Notes under the pieces: generated by a model | The model's database searches: none | Told to the model about the DNA's origin: nothing | The model's input: only the letters and a program-made list of their open reading frames with translations | Position numbers and translations under genes: made by a program | Shown here: positions 42,296-51,525 of the stretch, in pieces | Numbering within the stretch: position 1 is the first letter of the stretch | How the letters are laid out: each line of letters begins with the position of its first letter | From: Flavobacteriales bacterium | GTDB lineage: Bacteria > Bacteroidota > Bacteroidia > Flavobacteriales_C > GCA-002722245 | DNA length: 64,000 bases | Direction: 5' to 3' | Assembly: GCA_023251095.1 (NCBI GenBank) | Contig: JAHEZL010000001.1 | Coordinates: 195,871-259,870 of the forward strand

Positions 42296-42511
42296 TTAAT
42301 TCAAAACAAAGCAGATCTTATCCAACATATCAGAATTTCGAACGCTTAAAGCTTTTGAATAATTAATGATGTTGTTCACAAAATCATCGCCGGGTACTTC
42401 GTCTTCATTGATTTCAGCAGATCCTTTTGGCATCGCTGCAAGCTCAAGAAGTTCATTCAGTTCGGCGTCAAATTTTTCGATTAGATTTTTTTGAGTAAAC
42501 ATTTCGTCCAT
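42296..42511 (-). CDS. Small acidic protein downstream of an ECF sigma gene
   Basis: A 71-residue acidic protein, MDEMFTQKNLIEKFDAELNELLELA, then EINEDEVPGDDFVNNIINYSKAL and a C-terminal MLDKICFVLN. The ATG at 42511 is preferred over an upstream TTG. It follows the ECF sigma gene by 69 bp on the same strand and ends at a terminator, so they form a unit. It has no zinc-finger or membrane segment; an accessory or anti-sigma role is a guess. I recognise no named family. Confidence 0.72.
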   Translation of the reverse strand: MDEMFTQKNLIEKFDAELNELLELAAMPKGSAEINEDEVPGDDFVNNIINYSKALSVRNSDMLDKICFVLN

Positions 42512-42580
42512 AAGCAATATAAGTTTTGATTTATAAGGATAACGACACCTTTAAACTGCATATTGCGAAGGACAAAAAAT

Positions 42581-43180
42581 TTAATCCATTGAAAGTACCA
42601 TATTGTGATCTTTCACCAGTTTTCTCATGTTGATCAAAGCATAACGCATTCTTCCAAGCGCAGTATTGATACTGATATTTTTCATTTCAGCGATTTCTTT
42701 AAAGCTCAAATCCTCAAAATGACGCAGCATCACCACTTCTCTTTGTTCTTCTGGAAGATAATCGATCAGTTTTTTAACATCTTCTTTGATTTGAGCATCC
42801 ACCATTTGCTGCTCCACATTCATTTCTTTGGAATCAATACGATCGAAAATATCAAGCTCCTCATTGTCTTTTGAGCGCACATTCACCTTTTGAATATTTT
42901 TTTGCTTGCGGAAATGATCTATCATCAGGTTGTGCGCAATACGCATCACCCAGGGTAAAAACTTCCCTTTTTCATCGTAGCGCCCTAATTTCAAGGTATT
43001 GATCACTTTTATAAAGGTGTCCTGAAAGAAATCATCCGCCAATTCTTTATCCTTAATGGTAAAACGGATATAAGAGTAGATCTTGGATCTATGTCTTTTG
43101 ATTAGAACTTTAAGGCTTTCTTCATTGCCTTTGATATATGACTGCACGAGTTCGTGGTCACTCAAATTAGATAAAAGCAT
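42581..43180 (-). CDS. ECF-type RNA polymerase sigma factor
   Basis: A 199-residue sigma-70 protein with region 2 (LADDFFQDTFIKVINTLKLGRYDEKGKFLPWVMRIAHNLMIDHFRK) and region 4 (YLPEEQREVVMLRHFEDLSFKEIAEMKNISINTALGRMRYALINMRK). It is one of three ECF-like sigma factors in the window, and this type, without an adjacent membrane anti-sigma, is widely conserved in Bacteroidota. Its target genes cannot be deduced here. Confidence 0.93.
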   Translation of the reverse strand: MLLSNLSDHELVQSYIKGNEESLKVLIKRHRSKIYSYIRFTIKDKELADDFFQDTFIKVINTLKLGRYDEKGKFLPWVMRIAHNLMIDHFRKQKNIQKVNVRSKDNEELDIFDRIDSKEMNVEQQMVDAQIKEDVKKLIDYLPEEQREVVMLRHFEDLSFKEIAEMKNISINTALGRMRYALINMRKLVKDHNMVLSMD

Positions 43181-43452
43181 ACGCTACAGGGTTTTTAATT
43201 CAACATTTAAACACGAGTAGATATACTTCTATAGGCAATTATTTTTTAGATTGTTAATGATGCAACGAACTCAAATATATGTTATTGTGTGAAGAATAAA
43301 AAATATCCTTCTTTAGCTTAGACAAAAAAAATGTTAAATGGTTGCCTCGCTTTTCCGGATAATTTAAGAATGTATTAGTATTTGCTGATGTAATAAATGA
43401 ATTTTATTAGCGTTAAACTCCGCAAATCACCTTCTGGAGCCTTTTTATATCA

Positions 43453-45798
43453 ATGCATAAAATTATTTTTTCAATATTACTTTGCGTTTCTTTTAATGCA
43501 TTTGGAAAAAAACTTACTCTTACCGGTTTCATTGCCGATAGCAGCTCAGGCGAACCCATTTATGGAGCCAGTATTTATGAATCAAAAAACAATCAGGGTA
43601 CCACAACAAATTCCATGGGTTTTTTTTCCTTATCGCTGGATTCGGGGAATTATGAGATGGCATTTAGCGCTGCGGGCTACAAAACACAAACCGGAAACCT
43701 TGCATTGTATAAAAACACAGGAATTAAAATTCTTTTAACTGTTGAAATTATCAGTACCGAAAAAATCATCATCACAAAAAATTCTTATAAAGGACAAAGC
43801 AGCGATATACAAATAAGTAAGCTCGATCTGCCTTTAAAACAAATACAAGCCATTCCCTCTATTCTGGGAGAAAGCGATCCTTTAAAAATTATTCAGAATT
43901 TACCCGGTGTGCAAAGTGGCGGTGAGGCTACTCCCGGTTTATTTGTAAGAGGATCGGCAGCTGATCAGAATTTAGTGTTGATTGATGATGCGCCTGTATA
44001 CAATCCCTTTCATTTGTTTGGCATATTTTCTATCGTCAACTCCGATGCGCTGAAAAGCTTCGACATCACCAAAGGCGGGTTTTCATCAGAATTCGGTGGC
44101 CGCCTCGCATCAGTGATCACCATGAATTTAAAAGAAGGAAATAAAAATAAATTCACAGGAAATGTAAGCTTAGGCTTAGCTACTTCCAAAATTTTACTGG
44201 AAGGTCCGCTAATAAAAAACAAAATATCCATCATGGTTTCGGGTAGAAGTTCCTATGCGCATCTGTTTACAAAACAATTCATGCCCAAGGACCAGTTTGG
44301 CTCTTATCACTTTTATGACTTAAACTGTAAAATAAGCGCCGAACTTTCTTCTAAAACAAAATTATATTTCGGAAGCACCTATAGTGGCGATCAATTTAAT
44401 ATCACTGATGAATCTACCTACTATGCTTTATATTACGCTAAAGTGAAATGGAATAATTTCAATTCCTCTCTTCGTTTAAACCATGTGATTAACAAACGAT
44501 TATTTTGGAATGCCTCCCTCCTTTACTGTAAATACAATTTAATTACCGATGTAAAACAAATCAATCCCTATATCGCTACTTATTATTTACAATACAAAAC
44601 CAACATTGAAGACTTAGGATTTAAAAACGACTTCAGCTATTTTATCAATCCTCAAAACACCTTCAAATTCGGAGCCATCGTAACACAAAAAAACTTTGCT
44701 CCTGATGCGGCTGTTTCTATAAACACAGAAATATCTCAGTTAAACCGCACAATACAAAAATATAGTGCAATGGAAAGTGCACTATACGCCGAAGATGAAT
44801 TCAGCGTCACCAAAAAACTAAAATTCAGAGTGGGCGGCCGCTTAAATATTTACACTTATAAATCGTACACCTATATTAACCCCGAACCCCGAATTGCTTT
44901 GTCTTATAATTTAATCAAGGACTGGGCTTTTAAAGCTTCATACACTCAAACACATCAGTACCTTCATTTGCTGAGCTCCAAAGGGGTTGGACTCCCCACT
45001 GATTTATGGATTCCGGCCACTGAAAAAGTACCTTTTAAATGGGCCGATCAATTTACTGTTGGACTGGTAAAAGACTTGCCGAAAAAAAACATCAGCATTT
45101 CCTTAGAAGGCTATTACAAAAAAACAAATCACGAAGTGTCATTTAAAGAAGGCGTTAGTTTTATGCAAACCAGCAACATTAATGCTATTGACCCTGATGA
45201 AGTAAGCTGGGAAAACAACATCACTTCGGGCACCTCATGGGCCTATGGCGGCGAAATATTATTGCATAAAAAATCAGGTCGCTGGCAAGGATGGATGGGT
45301 TATACTTTATCATGGTCCCTTTCTCAATTCAACGAATTAAACAACGGAAAGCCTTTTTACAATCGTTACGACAGACGGCATAATTTCGATATTACTTTGA
45401 TTTATCAGCTCACAAAAAAAATCAGTGTCACCGCCAGCTGGATATACATGAGTGGAAATCCTATAACAGTAGCCAATTCAGCCTTCAACCTTACCAACTC
45501 CAATCCGTCAATCGCTCCCTCTGTACCTCATTATGGGATTGTATTTGATTATCCGGGCATTAATAATTTCCGGATGCCGGCTTACCACCGACTCGATATA
45601 GGGATCAATTATAAAACACAAGGAAAAAGATTTACCAAAGAATTTGAATTCAGTGTATACAACGCTTACAACCGTCAAAACCCTTATTTCTATTATATAT
45701 TAAGCAGCGGAACTCCTGCTACAGGGACTTCAAATACAACAAAACAAATTTCGGTTTTACCTATTTTACCATCGGTGAATTATAAAATTACTTTTTAA
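43453..45798 (+). CDS. TonB-dependent outer-membrane receptor with carboxypeptidase-like N-domain
   Basis: A 781-residue protein with signal peptide MHKIIFSILLCVSFNAFGK. Residues about 22-105 (GFIADSSSGEPIYGASIYES) are a CarboxypepD_reg-like domain, then the plug (DPLKIIQNLPGVQSGGEATPGLFVRGSAADQNLVLIDDAPVYNP and KGGFSSEFGGRLASVI) and a long beta-barrel ending in YKITF. It should import a bulky ligand driven by TonB. The stop overlaps the ATG of the DUF4249 gene by one base. This pair replaces SusC/SusD in many Bacteroidota and its ligand is unknown. Confidence 0.94.
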   Translation: MHKIIFSILLCVSFNAFGKKLTLTGFIADSSSGEPIYGASIYESKNNQGTTTNSMGFFSLSLDSGNYEMAFSAAGYKTQTGNLALYKNTGIKILLTVEIISTEKIIITKNSYKGQSSDIQISKLDLPLKQIQAIPSILGESDPLKIIQNLPGVQSGGEATPGLFVRGSAADQNLVLIDDAPVYNPFHLFGIFSIVNSDALKSFDITKGGFSSEFGGRLASVITMNLKEGNKNKFTGNVSLGLATSKILLEGPLIKNKISIMVSGRSSYAHLFTKQFMPKDQFGSYHFYDLNCKISAELSSKTKLYFGSTYSGDQFNITDESTYYALYYAKVKWNNFNSSLRLNHVINKRLFWNASLLYCKYNLITDVKQINPYIATYYLQYKTNIEDLGFKNDFSYFINPQNTFKFGAIVTQKNFAPDAAVSINTEISQLNRTIQKYSAMESALYAEDEFSVTKKLKFRVGGRLNIYTYKSYTYINPEPRIALSYNLIKDWAFKASYTQTHQYLHLLSSKGVGLPTDLWIPATEKVPFKWADQFTVGLVKDLPKKNISISLEGYYKKTNHEVSFKEGVSFMQTSNINAIDPDEVSWENNITSGTSWAYGGEILLHKKSGRWQGWMGYTLSWSLSQFNELNNGKPFYNRYDRRHNFDITLIYQLTKKISVTASWIYMSGNPITVANSAFNLTNSNPSIAPSVPHYGIVFDYPGINNFRMPAYHRLDIGINYKTQGKRFTKEFEFSVYNAYNRQNPYFYYILSSGTPATGTSNTTKQISVLPILPSVNYKITF

Positions 45799-46721
45799 TG
45801 AGCTTTAAAACATTTACATATCTAGCGATTTTTTTCGGGTTGTTTTTTTCTTCCTGTATCAAAGAAATAAACGAAGACTTCGATTACCAAAACAAAATTG
45901 TTGTGACCTCCTATTTATCTAGCAACGACGCTGTTTTTAGAGTTGAATTGATCCAGAATTTTCGAGCCAACACCAAACATATTTCCGAAAATTATGAGGA
46001 TATTCCTTACATCATTGATGCAATAGTCACCATTAAAAATGATTTTGGCGATGAAAGGCAATTGATTTACGATGCTAACGATGAATGTTATTCCATTGAC
46101 TCTGCTTCATTCCATTTAATACCCGGATTGAACTATTATTTAAACGCAACAACACCTGATGGTAAAAAAATAACAGCAAAAATGACCCTGCCTCCAAAAA
46201 TTCAACCCCCGACTCTTTCTATTGATAGTTCTTCTTCACCTTACACCATTACCGACAGTATCTATTACCCTATTTATTCAATGAAAAAAGACCTTGAGTT
46301 AAAGGTGAATTTCTCTGCCTCAGGCGATTATTATTTTGTGTACACTACTGTTTTTTACAGCAATCATTACACCACATCAAGCACTGATACTGTTGTACAT
46401 GGAATTTCCGAATCATTTATGAGTTATTCTGAAAAACCTGCTTATCTCAATAACAACAATACACTGGAGACAAAAACAACCATTAAAACCGAATCCTACG
46501 ATCCTGTTACTTCTTTTGATTTAAGTGTTGATAGCGTTTTAATTAAAGTGATTGCAACAAAAGAAGACTATTACAAATTTGTCAATAGTTTAGAAAAACA
46601 AAGTTCCCTTAGCAATGATCCTTTCGCCGAGCCGGCTATGCTATATTCTAATATCGACGGAGGATTAGGAATTTTCACAGGTTTTACTGTGAGCGCTAAT
46701 ACAGTAAAATACAAGCCTTGA
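45798..46721 (+). CDS. DUF4249 lipoprotein, partner of the TonB receptor
   Basis: A 307-residue protein with lipoprotein signal LAIFFGLFFSSC (mature Cys20 followed by IKEINED, acidic as in surface-exported lipoproteins). The body has EINEDFDYQNKIVVTSYLSSND at its start, a typical DUF4249 N-terminus, and YYLNATTPDGKKITAKMTLPP. DUF4249 proteins sit beside TonB receptors of this group and probably help bind or deliver the ligand at the cell surface. Start and coupling are clear (TAATG). Confidence 0.9.
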   Translation: MSFKTFTYLAIFFGLFFSSCIKEINEDFDYQNKIVVTSYLSSNDAVFRVELIQNFRANTKHISENYEDIPYIIDAIVTIKNDFGDERQLIYDANDECYSIDSASFHLIPGLNYYLNATTPDGKKITAKMTLPPKIQPPTLSIDSSSSPYTITDSIYYPIYSMKKDLELKVNFSASGDYYFVYTTVFYSNHYTTSSTDTVVHGISESFMSYSEKPAYLNNNNTLETKTTIKTESYDPVTSFDLSVDSVLIKVIATKEDYYKFVNSLEKQSSLSNDPFAEPAMLYSNIDGGLGIFTGFTVSANTVKYKP

Positions 46722-46734
46722 AGCAAGAATATTG

Positions 46735-47649
46735 CTAAAAAATGGAAATCCCTGTTTTGGTAGTGAACAACTCTAAAGCCTTCATTCCCAGTACGGAATT
46801 TCCTTTTTCATTGAGTTTTGGACTCCATACCGTGATGCTGAACTGATCGGGTTGAACCGCTACAATACCTCCACCTACCCCGCTTTTTCCGGGCAAACCG
46901 ACCTTGTAAGCAAACTCACCCGACTCATCGTAAAATCCGCAGGAAAGCATCACTGCATTGATTCGTTTTACTCTACTTTTACTTAAAATTGGTTCCGGTA
47001 AATGATAAGCCATTCCATGATTCGCAAAAGGCAAAAAGGCCTTACTCAATTCCCCGCAGGTCATTTCAATGGAACATTGATGAAAATAAAAATCTAAAAC
47101 CACATCGATATCATTCTCAATGTTGCCGTAAGATTTAATCATATTGGCCAGGGAAGCATTTTTAAACCCCACCGATTGCTCTGATTCAGCAACCTTTTCA
47201 TTGTACTGAAGATTTTTATTTCCCGATAGTAATCTCACATAATTCAGAAATTCTTTTTTGGGATCTTTCAAATGAGTCACCAATATATCAGCCAATACCA
47301 AAGCTCCGGCATTGATAAAAGGATTTCGTGGTTTTCCCTTTTCATATTCCAGCTGCACTATAGAATTGAAGGGATTTCCCGAAGGCTCCACCCCTATTCT
47401 GTCCCATACTTTTTCACCGATTAAGGACATCACCATGGAAAGCGACAATACCTTGGAAATACTTTGAATAGAAAATTTCTCGCTGTGATCCCCCACAAAA
47501 TACTCTTGTCCAGTGGTAGTCAATAAGTGTATTCCGAATTTACCGGCATCCACCTTCGCCAATTCAGGAATATAGGAAGCCGGTTTGCCCTCCGATTTTC
47601 TACTCCTTACTTTTTCATAAACCTCTGATAATACAAGAGAAAAATCCAT
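46735..47649 (-). CDS. glsA: Glutaminase
   Basis: A 304-residue serine-dependent beta-lactamase-like glutaminase. The catalytic S63-x-x-K66 lies in FSIQSISKVLSL; downstream NPFINAGALV, GNIENDIDVVLDFYFHQCSIEMTC and KVGLPGKSGVGGGIVAV fit the family. It hydrolyses glutamine to glutamate and ammonia. It is monocistronic, convergent with the DUF4249 gene and divergent from the universal stress gene. Confidence 0.95.
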   Translation of the reverse strand: MDFSLVLSEVYEKVRSRKSEGKPASYIPELAKVDAGKFGIHLLTTTGQEYFVGDHSEKFSIQSISKVLSLSMVMSLIGEKVWDRIGVEPSGNPFNSIVQLEYEKGKPRNPFINAGALVLADILVTHLKDPKKEFLNYVRLLSGNKNLQYNEKVAESEQSVGFKNASLANMIKSYGNIENDIDVVLDFYFHQCSIEMTCGELSKAFLPFANHGMAYHLPEPILSKSRVKRINAVMLSCGFYDESGEFAYKVGLPGKSGVGGGIVAVQPDQFSITVWSPKLNEKGNSVLGMKALELFTTKTGISIF

Positions 47650-47729
47650 AATTCATCTGCTAAATAGGAAACACTAAAGTATAAAAAAGTGCCACCAATT
47701 CGGTGGCCAATTATTTTATTAAAAATTAA

Positions 47730-47762
47730 TTGGTGTAGAAGTCACATTTTGCTGTATTTTTG
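47730..47762 (+). promoter_or_regulatory. Putative promoter of the universal stress gene
   Basis: TTG (47730-47732) and a perfect TATTTTTG -7 box (47755-47762) are 22 nt apart, a spacer slightly longer than usual. The ATG follows 19 nt later. A GCCACC/GGTGGC hairpin (47691-47707) lies upstream in the divergent gap. Confidence 0.55.
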
Positions 47763-47781
47763 AGCAAAATTTAAAGTCAGA

Positions 47782-48681
47782 ATGTCTGTCATTAAAAAAA
47801 TACTTTTAACCACCGATTTATCTCAGGCGGCTGTAAATGCTACAGATTTCGCTGTTTTTTTTGCCAATAAAACAGGCGCCGATCTTCATTTACTTTATTG
47901 CTACAAACCCAAATACGAAGAACACATTGCCAAAAAAATTGCCGAACTGGATGCCGAACAGCACATTTATGGTGAGATCACTGATTACAAACACGCGGCC
48001 GCTTTTTTACTTAGAAGATATACGGCTGACTTACGAATGAAAGTTAAAACCTCTCTGCACGAACACATTGTAGAAGGTTCTTTTCAGGATATAGTTTTTG
48101 AATTTATAGAACAAAAAAACATTGATCTGGTGGTAATGGCCTCACAAGGGATCAATTCCATTGAAGATCGAATTTTCGGATCGAATGCATTGAAAATCTT
48201 AAGAAGTTCTGCTTCTCCTGTTTTGATTGTACCGCACAACTACGAAAAAGTAGGTGTTAACGATATTTTATATCCAACTGCAATCAACAACAAAGACAAG
48301 GCTATTGAACACTATCTGGCAGGATTTGCAGAATTATTTGAAGCACAGCTGACCTTATTGCATATTGATGATGGCCGACACGTGATTAACGCAAAAGACA
48401 TTGTGAATTTTAAAAGAAAGGCCCTTAATTTTCAATACAGGAAAGTAATTTCAGAAATTGAACCAAATGTGAGTGTTCCCGACGGCATCAATGAATACAT
48501 TGAAAACAATAAGATTGATTTATTGTGTATCACCTCTCACACCACCACTTTCATTGATCGCTTCCTGAAAAGAAGCACAGTGAAAAGCACGCTTTCCAAA
48601 ATCACTATTCCTGTTTTAGGATTTAATGAAACTTGCTTGGAAGTGATAGAGAAGAAAATGGCGAAAATAAAACCGAACTGA
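47782..48681 (+). CDS. Universal stress protein with two UspA domains
   Basis: A 299-residue protein with tandem UspA folds: residues 1-150 (KKILLTTDLSQAAVNATDFAVFFANKTGADLHLLYCYKP, VMASQGINSIEDRIFGSNALKILRSSASPVLIVP, a nucleotide-binding G-x-x-x-x-x-x-x-G-S/N motif) and a second, more divergent domain (DILYPTAINNKDKAIEHYLAGFAELFEAQLTLLHIDDG to KSTLSKITIPVLGF). Cytoplasmic stress or growth-arrest role; no further specificity can be inferred. Confidence 0.92.
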   Translation: MSVIKKILLTTDLSQAAVNATDFAVFFANKTGADLHLLYCYKPKYEEHIAKKIAELDAEQHIYGEITDYKHAAAFLLRRYTADLRMKVKTSLHEHIVEGSFQDIVFEFIEQKNIDLVVMASQGINSIEDRIFGSNALKILRSSASPVLIVPHNYEKVGVNDILYPTAINNKDKAIEHYLAGFAELFEAQLTLLHIDDGRHVINAKDIVNFKRKALNFQYRKVISEIEPNVSVPDGINEYIENNKIDLLCITSHTTTFIDRFLKRSTVKSTLSKITIPVLGFNETCLEVIEKKMAKIKPN

Positions 48682-48687
48682 TCGGTT

Positions 48688-49107
48688 CTATTGAATAGTA
48701 TCTATTGACAATCCATTCTTTATTACCACATGGCAGCAATTGTGCGCTATTCTGTACTCAAGATTTACCACTTCATTTCCGCCTTTTGTTCCGATAAATT
48801 TAAAGTAAACACCATCTTTAGTCACTTTACTTTTTTCGGTATCCGACAATACAACGTATTGCCCGGTAGTATCGGTAGAAGAATTAATCGTTTTAGATAA
48901 AACAGCATCTCCTCCGTCTTTCGGCACCACAGTATAGCTATCTAATATATAAGGTTTACCTGAAGGACTATATAATGCAACATCAATGTGAGCAATTTCA
49001 TCACTGCATTTTTCACCGGTACATTCATCTACTTTACCACAGGAAGAAATTATTATTGCAGCTGCAACAACAACTAAAGAAGCTATCTGAATTTTTAATT
49101 TTCTCAT
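48688..49107 (-). CDS. Small lipoprotein, function unknown
   Basis: A 139-residue protein with signal KIQIASLVVVAAAIIISSC (lipobox ISSC). Mature sequence CGKVDECTGEKCSDEIAHIDVALYSPSGKPYILDSYTVV and a C-terminal CC pair suggest disulfides and a small beta fold. It follows rsmG in direction by 30 bp. I do not recognise a family. Confidence 0.78.
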   Translation of the reverse strand: MRKLKIQIASLVVVAAAIIISSCGKVDECTGEKCSDEIAHIDVALYSPSGKPYILDSYTVVPKDGGDAVLSKTINSSTDTTGQYVVLSDTEKSKVTKDGVYFKFIGTKGGNEVVNLEYRIAHNCCHVVIKNGLSIDTIQ

Positions 49108-49137
49108 AATTTTTGTTTGATTTCTTACTTGAAGTAC

Positions 49138-49761
49138 TTAAAATCTTTTCACATACACAACTTTTTTTGTCTGGAAGAACTCCTCTTCAAAAAAATCACT
49201 GATGTTATAAATCTTTGCTTTTCCTTTAACAGAAGCTATTTCATCTTTTATATCTCCGCCCTTTAAATAAAGCAAACCGTTATTGATGTAATTAAAACTT
49301 TTAACGGAATACTTGTTTCGTATCCAAGTCATGAATTCGGGAAGCGTAGTTACGGCGCGACTCACAATAAAATCAAATTTCTCTTCAAGCTCTTCCGCCC
49401 TGATCTGCATGGCTCTTACATTTGTTAAACCTAAAGCAGCAGCAACTTCCTTTACCACTTTTATTTTTTTACCGATAGAATCCACCAAAACAAAATTAAC
49501 TTCAGGAAATAGAATAGCCAATGGAATTCCAGGGAATCCACCACCTGTGCCTACATCTAAAATTTTGCTTTGCGGTTTAAAAGGAACAACCTTGGCAATT
49601 GCCAAGGAGTGTAAAATATGATGCTCATACAAATGCTCAATGTCTTTCCGTGAAATAACATTGATTTGCTCGTTCCAATGCATGTATAAAGGCATGCATT
49701 GTTCAAACTGCTGAATTTGTTTGGGAGTAAGATCAGGAAAATGTTTGAGGATTGCTTTCAC
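49138..49761 (-). CDS. rsmG: 16S rRNA (guanine-527 N7) methyltransferase
   Basis: A 207-residue class I methyltransferase with ILDVGTGGGFPGIPLAILFP (motif I), VLVDSIGKKIKVV and FDFIVSRAVTTLPEF, the classical RsmG/GidB pattern. It methylates G527 in the 530 loop of 16S rRNA. It lies four bases after the ECF sigma gene, so it is part of a glycosyltransferase, sigma, rsmG unit. Confidence 0.96.
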   Translation of the reverse strand: MKAILKHFPDLTPKQIQQFEQCMPLYMHWNEQINVISRKDIEHLYEHHILHSLAIAKVVPFKPQSKILDVGTGGGFPGIPLAILFPEVNFVLVDSIGKKIKVVKEVAAALGLTNVRAMQIRAEELEEKFDFIVSRAVTTLPEFMTWIRNKYSVKSFNYINNGLLYLKGGDIKDEIASVKGKAKIYNISDFFEEEFFQTKKVVYVKRF

Positions 49762-49765
49762 AAAC

Positions 49766-50377
49766 TTAAATGCTTCCTTCTGTGTTTTTCAACAATTGAA
49801 AAAGAAACTCTCTGGCTCTGAAAAGCTGTGCTTTCACGGTTCCCAATGGAAGATCCAATTCCTCTGCAATTTCTTCGTAAGAATATTCTTTGAAATATCT
49901 CAACTCTACCAAAGTGCGGTAACGTGGTTTTAATTTTTTCACCACATCCTGCATCAGGCGGATTTTTTGATCTTTGATATACGATTCTTCCGGATTTAAA
50001 ACATCGGCTTTGATATCCATTTCCATTTCACTTCCTTCACCATCATCCATAGAACGATTCAGAGAAAAAGTATTTTTCTTTTTCTTTCTGATAAAGTCGA
50101 TACAATTGTTGGAAGCGATTTTAAACAACCATGTACTAAAGGCATAGTTGGGAGTATACTGATGTAATTTGCGAAATGCTTTACCAAAAGCTTCAATGGT
50201 TAAATCGTCAGCGTCATCTTTGCTGTTTACCATTTTGAGCAACATGAAATAAATGGAATCACGGTAGCGATCCATCAACTCTGCGTAAGCACGCTCCGAT
50301 TTGTTTTTTATAGCATCCTGAACAAGACTGTAATCATACATTGCCTTTTCAGAAAGATTTGGACCCGGTACTACCAT
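49766..50377 (-). CDS. ECF-type RNA polymerase sigma factor
   Basis: A 203-residue protein with region 2 (SKDDADDLTIEAFGKAFRKLHQYTPNYAFSTWLFKIASNNCIDFIRKKKK) and region 4 (RYRTLVELRYFKEYSYEEIAEELDLPLGTVKAQLFRAREFLFQLL). The start at 50377 overlaps the glycosyltransferase gene by seven bases, but the internal ATG at 50341 (MYDYSLVQ) is an alternative. The arrangement with rsmG and a family 2 glycosyltransferase is, from memory, widespread in Bacteroidota. No anti-sigma is adjacent. Confidence 0.93.
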   Translation of the reverse strand: MVVPGPNLSEKAMYDYSLVQDAIKNKSERAYAELMDRYRDSIYFMLLKMVNSKDDADDLTIEAFGKAFRKLHQYTPNYAFSTWLFKIASNNCIDFIRKKKKNTFSLNRSMDDGEGSEMEMDIKADVLNPEESYIKDQKIRLMQDVVKKLKPRYRTLVELRYFKEYSYEEIAEELDLPLGTVKAQLFRAREFLFQLLKNTEGSI

Positions 50378-51483
50378 TTATCTCTTTTAGTTATCATGTT
50401 TGTAAAAACTATCGTCGTACTCAGGAACATTAACACGTTTCCAAATATAACCGATAATATTAAATTGGCACCAGTTGTAAGCTTACTTAACGTAAATTTA
50501 AAGATAATATACTGAATCAGAACTTTTATCAACCACAGTGTAAAAACTACTAACAAGTATTTGTGCAAAATGAAATTCACCAGTAAAATAAAGGGCCACA
50601 GAAGAAATATAAAATTTATGAGCGACAAGCGAAAGAGGATAGATTTTTTATATGCCCCACCTGTTGTGAGGTGTCGTGATTTCTGATTGTACCAATCTTT
50701 AAAAGTTTCTTTGCTTCGGGATATCGTATGCGAATCATGATCCAGAACAACCGCTACATTGTTTTTATTGGCCGCTTCCATCACAAACAAATCATCATCA
50801 CCGGAAGCAATGTGCGCATGACTTTCGAAACCTTTTACTTTTTCAAAGAGCGTTTTTTTGTAGGCCAGATTTCTTCCCACTCCCATGTATGGTCGACCCG
50901 CCAGTGCAAAAGAAAAATACTGTACTGCCACAAAAAAAGTATCCCACTGCACCAGTTGATTTACAAAGCCTGCTCGTTTTTCATATTTGCCATAACCCAA
51001 AACAATTTCCTTTCCGTTTGAAAATCCATTGGCCATCAACTGAATCCACCGTTCACTTCTCGGCCGGCAATCAGCATCAGTCATTAACAAATACTCATAC
51101 TTTGCGTTTTTAATTCCTACCGACAAAGGATATTTTTTTCCTTTTCCAATTTTTTCAGAGGGATCTATTTTAATAATTCTCAATTTCGGAAACTCTGAGG
51201 CAAAATGCTGTAAAACATCAGCAGTGGCATCTGTTGATCCGTCATCCACCACTATCACTTCAAAGTCGGAATATTTTTGATTCAATACAAAGGGCAAATG
51301 TTTTCTGAGATTCAGCGCTTCGTTGCGAGCGCAAATAATAACAGAAACAGGTTGCGAAAAATCTTTTTGAATTGCAGGTGCTTTGTAAAAAGCCAATCTT
51401 CTTACATATACCAACAGGAAATAGAGGAACACTAAAAAGCAAGCGAGATAACTATAAAATAATATGTTGCTAATGGTATACAA
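50371..51483 (-). CDS. Membrane glycosyltransferase, family 2
   Basis: A 370-residue protein with an N-terminal membrane helix (FYSYLACFLVFLYFLLVYV), a GT-A domain with SVIICARNEALNLRKHLPFVLNQKYSDFEVIVVDDGSTD, LMTDADCRPRSE (the metal-binding DxD-like motif) and the acceptor motif WYNQKSRHLTTGG (QxxRx). Two or three membrane helices close the protein. It may make a surface or exopolysaccharide or a glycolipid. It precedes the sigma gene and overlaps it by seven bases. Confidence 0.9.
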   Translation of the reverse strand: MYTISNILFYSYLACFLVFLYFLLVYVRRLAFYKAPAIQKDFSQPVSVIICARNEALNLRKHLPFVLNQKYSDFEVIVVDDGSTDATADVLQHFASEFPKLRIIKIDPSEKIGKGKKYPLSVGIKNAKYEYLLMTDADCRPRSERWIQLMANGFSNGKEIVLGYGKYEKRAGFVNQLVQWDTFFVAVQYFSFALAGRPYMGVGRNLAYKKTLFEKVKGFESHAHIASGDDDLFVMEAANKNNVAVVLDHDSHTISRSKETFKDWYNQKSRHLTTGGAYKKSILFRLSLINFIFLLWPFILLVNFILHKYLLVVFTLWLIKVLIQYIIFKFTLSKLTTGANLILSVIFGNVLMFLSTTIVFTNMITKRDKW

Positions 51484-51525
51484 GACTCAGTAAATTTAGA
51501 AAAATCGACCGAGTCCCGAAATTTA

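Noticed and set aside
43181-43452. Possible regulatory site between the ECF sigma and TonB-receptor genes
   Set aside because: I see only A/T-rich sequence with no consensus box that stands out.
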